From the NCBI GenBank assembly GCA_016124275.1, contig WGOA01000031.1, forward strand, positions 1 through 52,713: a DNA stretch of 52,713 bases. The letters run 5' to 3'. Under the pieces are notes generated by a model, which saw nothing but the letters and a program-made list of their open reading frames with translations, was not told the DNA's origin and ran no database searches. This DNA comes from Bacteroidota bacterium (lineage in GTDB: Bacteria > Bacteroidota > Bacteroidia > Chitinophagales > BACL12). Below are positions 24,787 through 33,693 of the stretch, one piece after another. The first letter of the stretch is position 1. Every line of letters starts with the position of its first letter. The translations under genes were made by a program, and so were the position numbers.

Positions 24787-25326
24787 TTGGATACTGCACT
24801 GCAATACGCACAAGCTTTTGATCAATGCCGCGAGATTTTTCGGAGCAAAGTTCACGACTACGGCTGTTCCTGGCGCATCCTCAGACCGTCATCCCTGACG
24901 GACCAATTGTACATCAAAGCGCAGCGCATCCGCAACCTGGAACAGGGGGCCCTGCCGCGTGTGGACGACACCATTGACAGCGAGTTTCAGGCCATTGTCA
25001 ATTACGCCGTCATTGCGGGCATTCAATTGCAAAGGGGATGGGATGACGAACGGGACTTGTCGGAAGACGACGCTCTGCGCTGGTACGACCAGGAGCGGCA
25101 GCACATCCGGGAATTGATGGAGGCCAAAAACCACGACTACGGCGAGGCCTGGCGCGACATGCGGGTTTCATCATTTACCGACCTGATTCTGGTCAAGTTG
25201 CTTCGCGTTAAACAAATTGAAGCCAACAACGGGGTCACCCGGGTTTCAGAGGGCGTAGAAAGCCATTACCGCGATATGGCCAACTACGCCATTTTTGCAC
25301 TCATCAAACGGCAGGAGGAGCGCTGA
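24787..25326 (+). CDS. DUF1599 protein (duplicated domain)
   Basis: A 179-residue cytosolic protein with two copies of the same unit: FRSKVHDYGCSWRILRPSSLTDQ near residues 17-40 and MEAKNHDYGEAWRDMRVSS near 115-135. The domain is related to nucleotide-modification-associated families, but no reaction is established. The start is a TTG at 24787, because no ATG or GTG is available before the first conserved residues. In Bacteroidota this gene usually precedes a BT_3928-type gene and lies beside folP, as here. Confidence 0.85.
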   Translation: MDTALQYAQAFDQCREIFRSKVHDYGCSWRILRPSSLTDQLYIKAQRIRNLEQGALPRVDDTIDSEFQAIVNYAVIAGIQLQRGWDDERDLSEDDALRWYDQERQHIRELMEAKNHDYGEAWRDMRVSSFTDLILVKLLRVKQIEANNGVTRVSEGVESHYRDMANYAIFALIKRQEER

Positions 25327-25379
25327 GCACGCCCAAGGGCAAAGCACTTTACTGCATCGCTTAATAACGAATACGAATA

Positions 25380-27002
25380 ATGCGAATTATTGTACAACTC
25401 AGTCGTTTTTTAGTCGGGGCGCTGTTCATTTTCTCCGGCCTGATCAAAGCCAATGACCCGGTGGGTTTTGGCGTCAAGCTGGAAGACTACTTTTTGGTGT
25501 TCGCCGAGACGCTTTCGTTTTTCCGCAATCCGGCGTTGTTGCAGGCTACCGTGCCCTTAGCCTGGTTTATTTGTGTGTTCGAAGTGGCTCTGGGCATTGC
25601 CCTGCTGTTGGGCCTTCAGCGCAAGTTGGTGGCCTGGTCGCTGCTGTTGATGATTGTTTTTTTCACCTGGCTGACGGGCTATTCGGCAGTAACGGGTGCG
25701 GTAACGGACTGTGGCTGCTTCGGCGACGCCATCCCGCTGACGCCCTGGGAATCTTTTTACAAAGACCTGATCCTGCTGGTCCTCATTGGGGTCATTTTCG
25801 TGGATGTCTTTTTCTGGCCCAAAGTCATTAAACCAATTTTGCCTCCGGCCTTGCGCTGGGGTTTGTTTTTGCTGGTAAGCGGCTTCAGTGCCTGGGTAGG
25901 GGTGCACGCCCTTCAGCACTTGCCCTTCATCAACTTCCGACCCTATAAAATCGGAGTGAACATAGAAGAGGCTATGCAAATGCCCGCCGATGCCAAGCCC
26001 GAAATCGTAGAATTGACCTGGGTGTACAAGAACAAAGCCACGGGTGAAGTGCGCACGTTCATTGATCAACTTCCGGAGGATTTGGATGCCTGGGAATTCC
26101 AGGATCGCACGGAAAGGTTAGTGCAAAAGGGCGACGAGCCGCCCATTCACGATTTTGTGCTCAACGATGACCTGGGGCGTGACCGCACCAGTTTTGTGTT
26201 GAACCTGGACGATGTGTACTTCTTTTTCATCAGCCCGGAGCTGGCGCATACCAACCAGGATGCCTGGCGCGGGCTAAACGCATTGCAGGCCAAAGCGGAG
26301 GCGGAGGGCGTGCATGTGCTGGGATTAGCGGGAAGCAGCCGCGAAGAAATTGAGGCATTTCGTCATGAAGTGCAGGCCGCTTACCCTTTTTACGCGGTTG
26401 ATCTCAAAGCGCTCAAGACCTTCATTCGGGCTGATCCGGGCGTTGTCCTGATGCGGAAGGGCACCATTCTGGCCAAATCCGCATGGCGCGATGTGCCGGA
26501 GTATGAAACGTTTAAGCTGGAACATTTTGCGGATCGCCAACCCGGTCCTTTGGCTGATCTGAACCCGGCCAATTTTAGTCCCGGACAACGCATCGCCGAT
26601 TTGTTTGCCGATCAAAGCAATGATCTGGCCGGCTTTGCGCTGTTCAATTCGGGTGGCGATGACCAGACCACCCGGCTGGTCAGCAGCGACACGCTGGTTT
26701 GGGTCCTGGTCCGCGACATTTTTGCGGTCAATCTGGAAAGTTGGCAGGAGCTGCAGCCCGTTTTGAGCGGAGTAGCCGCGCGCAAGCTGCCTTACGCGGT
26801 GATCACGGGCTCCGATGAAGCCGACCTGTTGCCCATGCGCGATGCCAGCGGGCTGGAATTCGATTACTACTTTAGCGATCCGGACTACCTGAATGCCATT
26901 GAAAAAACGAACATCGCCGTCATTGCGGTGGTGGGTGGCAAGGTAGTGGCGCGCTGGTCTTCGGGCCAATTGCCGGATCCGGCCTCCATCCTGGCCCCTT
27001 GA
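25380..27002 (+). CDS. BT_3928-family membrane protein (DoxX-like N-terminus)
   Basis: A 540-residue protein. The first 190 residues hold five to six membrane helices of the DoxX/MauE type with FLVGALFIFSGLIKANDPVGF and DCGCFGDAIPLT (paired cysteines that may bind a quinone or thiol partner). From about 200 the protein is soluble with thioredoxin-like segments (FFFISPELAHTNQDAW, VLGLAGSSREEIEAF, DPGVVLMRKGTI). The ATG at 25380 lies 53 bases after the DUF1599 stop, so the two are one operon. From memory, in many relatives triosephosphate isomerase follows; here a permease gene follows. Confidence 0.85.
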   Translation: MRIIVQLSRFLVGALFIFSGLIKANDPVGFGVKLEDYFLVFAETLSFFRNPALLQATVPLAWFICVFEVALGIALLLGLQRKLVAWSLLLMIVFFTWLTGYSAVTGAVTDCGCFGDAIPLTPWESFYKDLILLVLIGVIFVDVFFWPKVIKPILPPALRWGLFLLVSGFSAWVGVHALQHLPFINFRPYKIGVNIEEAMQMPADAKPEIVELTWVYKNKATGEVRTFIDQLPEDLDAWEFQDRTERLVQKGDEPPIHDFVLNDDLGRDRTSFVLNLDDVYFFFISPELAHTNQDAWRGLNALQAKAEAEGVHVLGLAGSSREEIEAFRHEVQAAYPFYAVDLKALKTFIRADPGVVLMRKGTILAKSAWRDVPEYETFKLEHFADRQPGPLADLNPANFSPGQRIADLFADQSNDLAGFALFNSGGDDQTTRLVSSDTLVWVLVRDIFAVNLESWQELQPVLSGVAARKLPYAVITGSDEADLLPMRDASGLEFDYYFSDPDYLNAIEKTNIAVIAVVGGKVVARWSSGQLPDPASILAP

Positions 27003-27061
27003 TGCTCAGGCTTCCTCAAAACGTTGACCAGCCCCATCGTTCCATTCTTTAAACCAGCCGA

Positions 27062-28144
27062 TTGATTCCCTACCTTCTCCAGCGCATCGGCTACGGCTTC
27101 CTCGTCCTGCTGGGGGTGGTGTTTCTGGTATTCTTTCTGTTCAGCCTTGCTGGCGTAGATCCGGCCCGGATGACGCTTGGGCAGCGCGCCGACCTGGCCA
27201 CGATTGAAAACGTGCGCAAAGAGTTCAACCTGGACTTGCCGATGCACCGGCAGTTTCAGCTTTACCTCAACGACATCAGTCCGGTATCGCTGCACCACAG
27301 CAGCGACACCGAAGCCCGCAATTTTCTGGACCCGGAGAAATACCGTTTCCGCGCACTGTTTTCCATCGGGGAGCAAACGCTTGTGCTGAAACGGCCGTAC
27401 CTGCGCCGTTCCTTTCAAACCCGCCGCGACGTAACCGAACTGCTGTTGGAGCGCATTCCAAACACCTTGGTGCTGGCCATTTCCGCCATGTTGTTGGCCA
27501 CTGTGGTGGGTATTTTGCTGGGTGTGCTGGCCGCGGTCAACCACAATACGCCCTTGGATCAGGCCAGCGTGGCCTTGTCGGTGCTGGGCATTTCGTTTCC
27601 TTCCTATTTCAGCGCGGTGGTGTTTCAATTGGTCTTTGCGTACCTGCTCGTTGACCTGACCGGCCTTAACCTAACCGGAGACTTGTACGTGTCCGACCCG
27701 TTGACCGGCAAGGAGACGCTGGTGCTCAAGAACCTGCTCTTGCCTGCCATTGTACTGGGCATACGCCCCATTGCGGTCATTGTGCAGTTGACCCGCAGCT
27801 CTATGCTCGACGTGCTCACGCTGGACTATGTGCGCACGGCCCGGGCCAAAGGTTTGGGCGAAAGGGCGGTGTTGTTTCGCCACGCCTTGCGCAACGCGCT
27901 CAATCCGGTGTTAACGGCCATTTCCGGGTGGTTTGCTGAATTGCTGGCCGGCGCCTTTTTCGTCGAGGTCATTTTTGACTACAAAGGCCTGGGGTTTGAA
28001 ACGGTGGAAGCGCTCAAGAAATTTGATTTTCCGGTGCTGATGGGGGCCATCCTGTTTGCGGCTACTATTTTTGTGGCCATCAACATTTTGGTGGACATCC
28101 TCTATTCGTTCCTCGATCCGCGGGTGTCGGTAAAAGGCAAGTAG
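27062..28144 (+). CDS. peptide/nickel-type ABC transporter permease (DppB/OppB family), solitary
   Basis: A 360-residue inner membrane protein with six membrane helices; it should form one half of the channel of an oligopeptide-type importer. N-terminal RIGYGFLVLLGVVFLVFF is typical, and the EAA-like loop that meets the ATPase reads YVRTARAKGLGERAVLFRHALRN. The start is TTG at 27062, directly before the first membrane helix. No partner permease, ATPase or binding protein lies in the window, so its partners must be elsewhere. An unusual periplasmic insertion (about 60-140) separates helix 1 and helix 2; this is longer than in E. coli DppB. Confidence 0.88.
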   Translation: MIPYLLQRIGYGFLVLLGVVFLVFFLFSLAGVDPARMTLGQRADLATIENVRKEFNLDLPMHRQFQLYLNDISPVSLHHSSDTEARNFLDPEKYRFRALFSIGEQTLVLKRPYLRRSFQTRRDVTELLLERIPNTLVLAISAMLLATVVGILLGVLAAVNHNTPLDQASVALSVLGISFPSYFSAVVFQLVFAYLLVDLTGLNLTGDLYVSDPLTGKETLVLKNLLLPAIVLGIRPIAVIVQLTRSSMLDVLTLDYVRTARAKGLGERAVLFRHALRNALNPVLTAISGWFAELLAGAFFVEVIFDYKGLGFETVEALKKFDFPVLMGAILFAATIFVAINILVDILYSFLDPRVSVKGK

Positions 28145-28184
28145 CCCCAGCCCGGACTGTTTTTTATTAAGCATAACTTTTGTT

Positions 28185-28760
28185 ATGGAAGATCAACGCC
28201 CTTCGCCCGAATGGCCTTCCAGGATTTACCTGATGGGCTTTATGGGCAGTGGAAAAAGTAAGCTTGGCGCTAAACTCGCTCGCAGGCTGAACTACGAATT
28301 TCGGGATTTAGACACCCTGATTACAGAGCGCGAAGGCCGTCCTGTCACCGCCATTTTTGCCGAACATGGAGAGGCTTTTTTCAGGAAAGCAGAGGCCGAA
28401 ATGCTGCATGCTACGGATGCCTTCCACCAGACCATTATCGCACTGGGCGGGGGCACACCCTGTTTTGGGCAAAACATGGATTGGATCAGCCGAAACGGCT
28501 GGACCGTGTACCTGCGGATTCCCGTGGCCACGCTTTTGGGACGCCTTAGAAAGCGCAAGGATAGCCGCCCTTTGCTCTCGGCCTTGAACGATGACGAAAT
28601 GCTCGAATACATTAAGCGAACCCTGGAGCAACGCCGCCCCTTTTACGAGCGGGCCCATGTGATTTTAGACGCGGAAAACCTGAGCCCGGAGGAGACCGAG
28701 GAGGCCCTGTGGGAGAGCCTTAACTCAGGAAGACACCAGGCTGATCCCCGCTTAAATTGA
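28185..28760 (+). CDS. aroK: shikimate kinase
   Basis: Phosphorylates shikimate in chorismate synthesis. The 191-residue protein has the P-loop GFMGSGKSK near residue 20 (the residue after GKS is Lys, not the common Thr), DLDTLITEREG, the shikimate-binding FRKAEAEML, IALGGGTPCF and the lid arginine in RKDSRPLL. It overlaps the convergent phosphoribosyltransferase gene by 41 bases, so its last 13 codons lie antisense to that gene. The ATG at 28185 follows TAACTTTTG (28174-28182) by two bases. Confidence 0.92.
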   Translation: MEDQRPSPEWPSRIYLMGFMGSGKSKLGAKLARRLNYEFRDLDTLITEREGRPVTAIFAEHGEAFFRKAEAEMLHATDAFHQTIIALGGGTPCFGQNMDWISRNGWTVYLRIPVATLLGRLRKRKDSRPLLSALNDDEMLEYIKRTLEQRRPFYERAHVILDAENLSPEETEEALWESLNSGRHQADPRLN

Positions 28761-29253
28761 CGTCGATGTGTTCGTGCAGCGTAGTGCTCAGTGAGGTACC
28801 GACATAGTCGGGCGAAACGGGATAAGCTTTGTGGCGCCGGTCAACCAGCACAGCCACGCGAATTTTCTTCGGGGCCATATCCAGCAAGGGCTTGACGGCA
28901 TATAGCAAGGTGCGGCCCGTATTGGCCACATCGTCAACGATGACCACAACTTTACCATCCACCAATTCAGGGGTTACCCCCATTTCAATGGGTTTGGACG
29001 TTGGATGCTTCTTGTCCAGGTTGATGGAGGTCAGGTGAATGTCCAGGCTGCCGATGCGGCGCAATTCTGCCGTAATACGCTCAGCCAGGGCATAGCCTTC
29101 ATCGCTGCGGCAAATGCCGGCGATAACAATCTCTTTTTCGTCGTAGTTGTCTTCCAGAATTTCAAACGCAATGCGCACAATTTTCTGGCGAATGCTTTGT
29201 GCATCCAGAATTCTGCTCGGGCTGATTGGGGACGTGGTTGGGGTGGGAGGCAT
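28720..29253 (-). CDS. phosphoribosyltransferase (PyrR-like)
   Basis: A 177-residue cytosolic phosphoribosyltransferase of the type I fold. The PRPP-binding loop is VVIVDDVANTGRTLLYAV near residues 102-119 and the dimer/flexible loop contains SINLDKKHPTSKP. Sequence wording is closest to PyrR, which acts as a regulator or a weak uracil phosphoribosyltransferase; no attenuator for it was seen near pyrF at 226-1095. The first 15 residues are Pro/Thr/Ser-rich. The gene converges on aroK and overlaps it by 41 bases. Confidence 0.85.
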   Translation of the reverse strand: MPPTPTTSPISPSRILDAQSIRQKIVRIAFEILEDNYDEKEIVIAGICRSDEGYALAERITAELRRIGSLDIHLTSINLDKKHPTSKPIEMGVTPELVDGKVVVIVDDVANTGRTLLYAVKPLLDMAPKKIRVAVLVDRRHKAYPVSPDYVGTSLSTTLHEHIDVNLSGDQPGVFLS

Positions 29254-29340
29254 AGGAGGCGCTTTCTATTGATCGCTTTGGTTGATGGCTGTCTGATCAT
29301 CTCCACAGGGGAACCCAAACTCCGTTAGCCGATCCCCCCT

Positions 29341-32061
29341 TTAAGGCAACAATAAACGGTCCGTGAAAACGGTCTGTCCGTTGTCCCTTACCCGATAAAT
29401 ATAAACCCCCGCAGCGAGATCCCCGCGCATCCATTCCACCAAACCTTCCGAACCGCTCAAAGGCAGCAGGGCAACCCGCTTTCCGGGCAGGTCAAAAAGC
29501 TCCATGACGCCCTGGGTGCCACTCAGGCCGCTGTATTCCAACATGGCGCGATCCTGAACCGGGTTGGGCGAAAGGCTTACGCGCGCAGTGGCAAGCCCTT
29601 CGCGAGCCGCCATAGTGCTGAAATTGACAAAGGCGCTCCAGGCAGATGTGTCGGCCGCACCGCACAACGCGCGAACCCGGAATTCGTAGTCTGCCGCTGC
29701 GCGGAGCGATGGCACCAATTCCAAATTCGTATACGAGTAACGGTTAACCCATCGGTCAGTTCCCAACCGGCGGCCTTCCAGAACATACCCTATGGCATCT
29801 TCTACCGGATTCCAGACGATGCGCGCTGCCGAAGCTGTGGTGTGCGTGACCGCAACCCCATCCGGTACAGCACAGGTTTGGTCGGCAATTTGCAGGCTTG
29901 CAAACGCATTAACTTTTCCATAGCCCCATTGGTTGTTGGGCAGCGCTGCACCGGTAAAGGCATCCTTGCGCGCGCCTTGTACGATAGCATTTTTTACGGC
30001 AGCATAAGAAGCATTCGGGTAGCGCTGCAGGTACAGGGCAACAACCCCCGCTACGATAGGCGAAGAAAACGAAGTGCCCCCTTGCAGGTAGTGCCGCCCG
30101 CCCGGAGCGATGTAATTGGCAGCGCCCAGCCCGATGAGCCAATTGGTCATGTTGGTGGATCCGCTGGCCAGCACCCATTGCCCGGATGCGCTGACGTCGG
30201 GCTTGATGAGGCCATGGCGCGTTGGACCATTGGACGACGACAAAATCCGCGTTTCCGGTGTGCCCGAAATGGGTGGGCTGGCGCCGTAGTAATTGATCAT
30301 GCTGTTCCGGTTGTAGTAGCTGCCCACCACGATGACTCGGTCGGAGCACTGCCAGGAGCTGACCAGGGTGGACTGGCTGTCGGGAGCCCGGTAATGCGCG
30401 ATGTCCGGAAAAACGGTGGAAGGGGGCAGGTCCGCTCCGCGAAAGAGGTACGAAGTGCCCGTCACTGCGGGATCGGTCCAGGCGTCCATACGCCCGCTTC
30501 CCGTGGTTTCCAGCCGCCAGCGCAAGCTGGTGGAATCGGGGAAAACCGCCACTTCAACCAGGTAGGCCGGCCCTTGTCGGGTAACCCAGCATTTGATGAA
30601 GCCAAGCCGGTTTGCGCCGTTGAACAGATCGTGTTCTATACTGTCCACGCCCGAACTCAGGTCCAGGTCAGTGGTCAGGTTCCAAAAGGGTGATCGCCCG
30701 CGGAATTTCCAACCGGTCGGCTGATCAGCCCCTACGGCAAAATTCCAGCCCGGCGCATCGGCTGTGTCGATCCAGGCTTGTAGGTAGGCGGCGCCCAGGG
30801 AACTTTCGTAGCGGAACCAGGTAAAGGCGGTGTCCACGCCAGCTTCATAGCCGAGGTGAAAGATGCGGTCACCGGCGTTGCCTACGGCAGCGACAACAGC
30901 CCTTCCCCCGCGGGCAGCCAGCATGGAGTCAATCATTTGCGCAGCCAGATCCTTGCCGTCGTGCGAGCCCAGGTAAGTGCCTACGCTGGTGTTAATGACG
31001 CAGGGTTTACCCGCAGCATCGGCTTTGTCAAAAATGTAGCGAATGGCATCAACTACATTACTCAAAAAAGTATTGTTGAAAGCAAGATTTACGGCAATGA
31101 TGTCTGCCGCAGGAGCCACACCGCGGTATTGTCCGGTGGCCAGTCCGTTTCCGGCAGCCACGCCGGTAACGCCGCTGCCGTGCGAGTAGCTCAGGTTGGG
31201 ATCAATATGGGCGCAGGCCAGTGCTTCAATGGCGGCAGAGTCGCACTCCTGACCATAGCTGTAGGGCGAAGGGGCTGAGCCATCGTCAGGCAGGTTTTGG
31301 TCCCAGATGTACTTGATTCGGGTCCGGTCCAGGGAGTCCCGGAAGTCCGGGTGCGTGAAATCGATGCCCAGATCAACTAAGCCAACAATGACCCCAAGCC
31401 CGTCGTAGCCCTGGGGGAGGGGAGCGTAACCGGCCTGCACGGAGTCCACCCGGCTGTGCACCAGCATGACATCTCCGAGCGGCTGGATGGCGGGTCCCGT
31501 TCCGTCCAGGCGCTGCACGGCCGGGTGGCCCAGCAACGCGCGCCATTGCCATGCGGGTACCCGAAGCGCGCAGCGATTGCCGATGGCGTATTTCAACGAA
31601 CCTCCGAGTGACGCCGCCGCTTGCGCCAATGCCGCCGGATCGCCTTCTGCCAGCAGGTGCACGAACCCGTCCGCATCGCTGCCCATAGGCTGGAATCGGG
31701 GGTTGGGCGTTGTACCGGGCTGGTCCTGAAGAGGGCCATGTTGGGTGCCTGCGGGGTCTGTTGGGCCTGCGGGGCCTGCGGGGTCTGCGGGGCCTGCGGG
31801 GCCTGTTGTGCCTGCGGGGCCTGTACCCTGGCCTGGGGCTTGCTCCGGATGCAGTGCGGGTATTTGCGCCTGGATTTGGGCTTGGTTCCCTGTTTGGCTC
31901 AGAGTTTGGTTCTGAGTTTGGTTCTCTGTTTGGTGCAGTGGAAAGCGCGCCAGGGCTTGGCCCTTACCCGCAACGCTGCAAAACAGCAAGAGGGCGCATA
32001 AAACGGCAAGCCCGAACCCATGAACGGCTTCTGAGCGCTGAAAAGACGTGGATTTACTCAT
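29341..32061 (-). CDS. secreted subtilisin-family serine protease with T9SS sorting domain
   Basis: A 906-residue extracellular protease exported by the Sec pathway and then the type IX system. In order: signal peptide (about 12-36); a low-complexity linker (44-118) of QTENQT and GPAGPA units; an inhibitor-like propeptide (about 125-200); the S8 catalytic domain with D230 (VGLVDLGIDFTHPDF), H294 (SYSHGSGVTG) and S664 (GTSFSSP); a long insert between H and S; a fibronectin type III domain (about 715-805); and the C-terminal sorting domain (SLSPNPVQDRAMLEYS to the end) ending TDRLLLP. The C-terminus starts a surface anchor or release step. The start is ATG at 32061. Neighbour genes are unrelated. 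Confidence 0.94.
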   Translation of the reverse strand: MSKSTSFQRSEAVHGFGLAVLCALLLFCSVAGKGQALARFPLHQTENQTQNQTLSQTGNQAQIQAQIPALHPEQAPGQGTGPAGTTGPAGPADPAGPAGPTDPAGTQHGPLQDQPGTTPNPRFQPMGSDADGFVHLLAEGDPAALAQAAASLGGSLKYAIGNRCALRVPAWQWRALLGHPAVQRLDGTGPAIQPLGDVMLVHSRVDSVQAGYAPLPQGYDGLGVIVGLVDLGIDFTHPDFRDSLDRTRIKYIWDQNLPDDGSAPSPYSYGQECDSAAIEALACAHIDPNLSYSHGSGVTGVAAGNGLATGQYRGVAPAADIIAVNLAFNNTFLSNVVDAIRYIFDKADAAGKPCVINTSVGTYLGSHDGKDLAAQMIDSMLAARGGRAVVAAVGNAGDRIFHLGYEAGVDTAFTWFRYESSLGAAYLQAWIDTADAPGWNFAVGADQPTGWKFRGRSPFWNLTTDLDLSSGVDSIEHDLFNGANRLGFIKCWVTRQGPAYLVEVAVFPDSTSLRWRLETTGSGRMDAWTDPAVTGTSYLFRGADLPPSTVFPDIAHYRAPDSQSTLVSSWQCSDRVIVVGSYYNRNSMINYYGASPPISGTPETRILSSSNGPTRHGLIKPDVSASGQWVLASGSTNMTNWLIGLGAANYIAPGGRHYLQGGTSFSSPIVAGVVALYLQRYPNASYAAVKNAIVQGARKDAFTGAALPNNQWGYGKVNAFASLQIADQTCAVPDGVAVTHTTASAARIVWNPVEDAIGYVLEGRRLGTDRWVNRYSYTNLELVPSLRAAADYEFRVRALCGAADTSAWSAFVNFSTMAAREGLATARVSLSPNPVQDRAMLEYSGLSGTQGVMELFDLPGKRVALLPLSGSEGLVEWMRGDLAAGVYIYRVRDNGQTVFTDRLLLP
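31747..31823 (-). repeat. 9-bp repeats encoding a collagen-like linker in the protease
   Basis: GCCTGCGGG and one-base variants repeat in tandem here on the plus strand, giving Pro-Ala-Gly/Gly-Pro-Ala units in the protease linker. Upstream on the coding strand, a second family (about 31885-31935) gives QTxNQT units. Both are multiples of three. Confidence 0.85.
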
Positions 32062-32212
32062 GTCGGAAACGAAAAGTAAAGGAAGAAACGGCAAACGTTG
32101 CTCACTTTATACGTTTTTGCCCTGTCTTTGTTTAGGGCATTGCCCAAAACCGCCTAACCTGACCCCATCAGCGCCGCACGGACAACCTTCTTTCAGGCTT
32201 CGGAAATTTTTT

Positions 32213-32226
32213 CAAACGATCGTTTG
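32213..32226. promoter_or_regulatory. perfect 14-bp palindrome CAAACGATCGTTTG, candidate operator
   Basis: The site reads the same on both strands. It lies 36 bases before the ATG at 32262 and its last four bases, TTTG, could serve as the -33 element of a promoter with TAAATTGC about 22 bases downstream. It is also about 150 bases upstream of the divergent protease gene. Confidence 0.5.
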
Positions 32227-32261
32227 GTAATTGTGCCTTGGATTGCTGTAAATTGCACACA

Positions 32262-33581
32262 ATGGCGTTCGTTCAACCCCTGATTTTCACGGTTTTAACG
32301 GTAGCGGCTTTCAGCATGGCCGGCCTGCGTTTTAAGCGCATTTACGAGAACATCCGCATGGGCCAGCCGGAGCCGGTCAAAGGCTCCCTGCGCAACATGA
32401 TTTTGCTGGCCCTGGGCCAGAAGAAGATGTTTCGCAACCTGATTCCGGCGCTCTTGCACCTGGCGGTGTACACAGCATTTTTGCTCACCCAGGTGGAATT
32501 GCTCGAGATCTTTCTGGACGGTTTTACGGGCAGGCACCGCCTGATTTATTACGCGGTTCAGGACAGCGCTTTTGGCAAAGGGCTTTATATCGCCATTATC
32601 AGCGGCATTGAGGTGCTCAGTTTATTGGCTTTTGCAGCTACGCTCGCTTTTCTGGCCCGCCGCAACCTGCTCAAAGTGCTCCGCTTTGTCAAGTCGGAGA
32701 TGAATGGCTGGCCGCGGCTGGACGGCAACATTATCCTTTATCTGGAGATCGTTTTGATCGCCGCCATTTTTACCATGAACGGCGCCGATGAAGCACTGCA
32801 TCGGGCTGAGGGCAAAGGGTCTTATGGGTTTCTGCTTTCGGGAAATGCGGTTTGGTTGTTGTTCAGCGGCTTTTCGCCGGAAACGCTTGCCGTGCTGGAG
32901 CGGGTGGGATGGTGGTTCCACATTTTGGTCGTCTTCAGCTTCCTGAATTACCTGCCCTTCTCCAAGCATTTGCACATTATGCTCGCATTCCCCAATGCTT
33001 ATTTCACCCGAGTTTCAGGCAATGGGCAAATGCGGAATATGCCCGAAATACAACGCGAGATACAGTCCATGCTGGACCCCAGCGCCCTTTCTGGCGAAGC
33101 GCTGCCGCCGCCGGATCAATTCGGTGCCAAAGACGTACAGGACCTCAGTTGGAAACAGCTTCTTGACGCCTACGCCTGCACGGAGTGCGGACGCTGTACC
33201 GCAGCTTGCCCGGCCAACCAGACCGGCAAGAAACTTTCCCCGCGCAAGATCATGATGGACACGCGCGACCGCATGGAAGAGCTTTCGCTCAACCGGCAAA
33301 AACACGGTCCGGATCACCAGGATGGAAAAGCCCTGCTTGGTGATTACATCAGCACCGAAGAACTCCGGGCCTGCACCACATGCAATGCCTGTGTACAGGA
33401 GTGCCCCGTAAGCATTAATCCGCTCAGCATCATTCTGGAGTTGCGCCGCCACCTGATTCTTGATCAAAGCAGTGCGCCGGAAAGCTGGACCCAAATGTTT
33501 ACCCACGTGGAAAACAACGGTGCGCCCTGGCAATTCGCCCAATCCGATCGGGATAAGTGGATTTCACAGACAGAGGCCTGA
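32262..33581 (+). CDS. membrane Fe-S electron-transfer protein (HdrE/NarI-like N-terminus, two 4Fe-4S sites)
   Basis: A 439-residue protein. The N-terminal half has five to six membrane helices like nitrate reductase gamma or HdrE (AFVQPLIFTVLTVAAFSMAGL to about residue 240). The C-terminal half has two ferredoxin-type cluster motifs, CTECGRCTAACP near residue 305 and CTTCNACVQECP near 365, and ends in a short soluble tail. Together with the CCG protein at 33694 it looks like a quinone-linked electron-transfer pair of the heterodisulfide-reductase type; the partner dehydrogenase is unknown. The start is ATG at 32262, which removes eight unrelated codons of the longer frame. Confidence 0.87.
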   Translation: MAFVQPLIFTVLTVAAFSMAGLRFKRIYENIRMGQPEPVKGSLRNMILLALGQKKMFRNLIPALLHLAVYTAFLLTQVELLEIFLDGFTGRHRLIYYAVQDSAFGKGLYIAIISGIEVLSLLAFAATLAFLARRNLLKVLRFVKSEMNGWPRLDGNIILYLEIVLIAAIFTMNGADEALHRAEGKGSYGFLLSGNAVWLLFSGFSPETLAVLERVGWWFHILVVFSFLNYLPFSKHLHIMLAFPNAYFTRVSGNGQMRNMPEIQREIQSMLDPSALSGEALPPPDQFGAKDVQDLSWKQLLDAYACTECGRCTAACPANQTGKKLSPRKIMMDTRDRMEELSLNRQKHGPDHQDGKALLGDYISTEELRACTTCNACVQECPVSINPLSIILELRRHLILDQSSAPESWTQMFTHVENNGAPWQFAQSDRDKWISQTEA

Positions 33582-33693
33582 GTGCTTGCAGCAAAAACTT
33601 TTCTCCGGCCTTCCCGATGACCCCAAAGGCGCTACATCTTTTCATGACCGAGGCACCAATTTTCAGGCTGGCTAATTCACAGAGCAATTCTAC

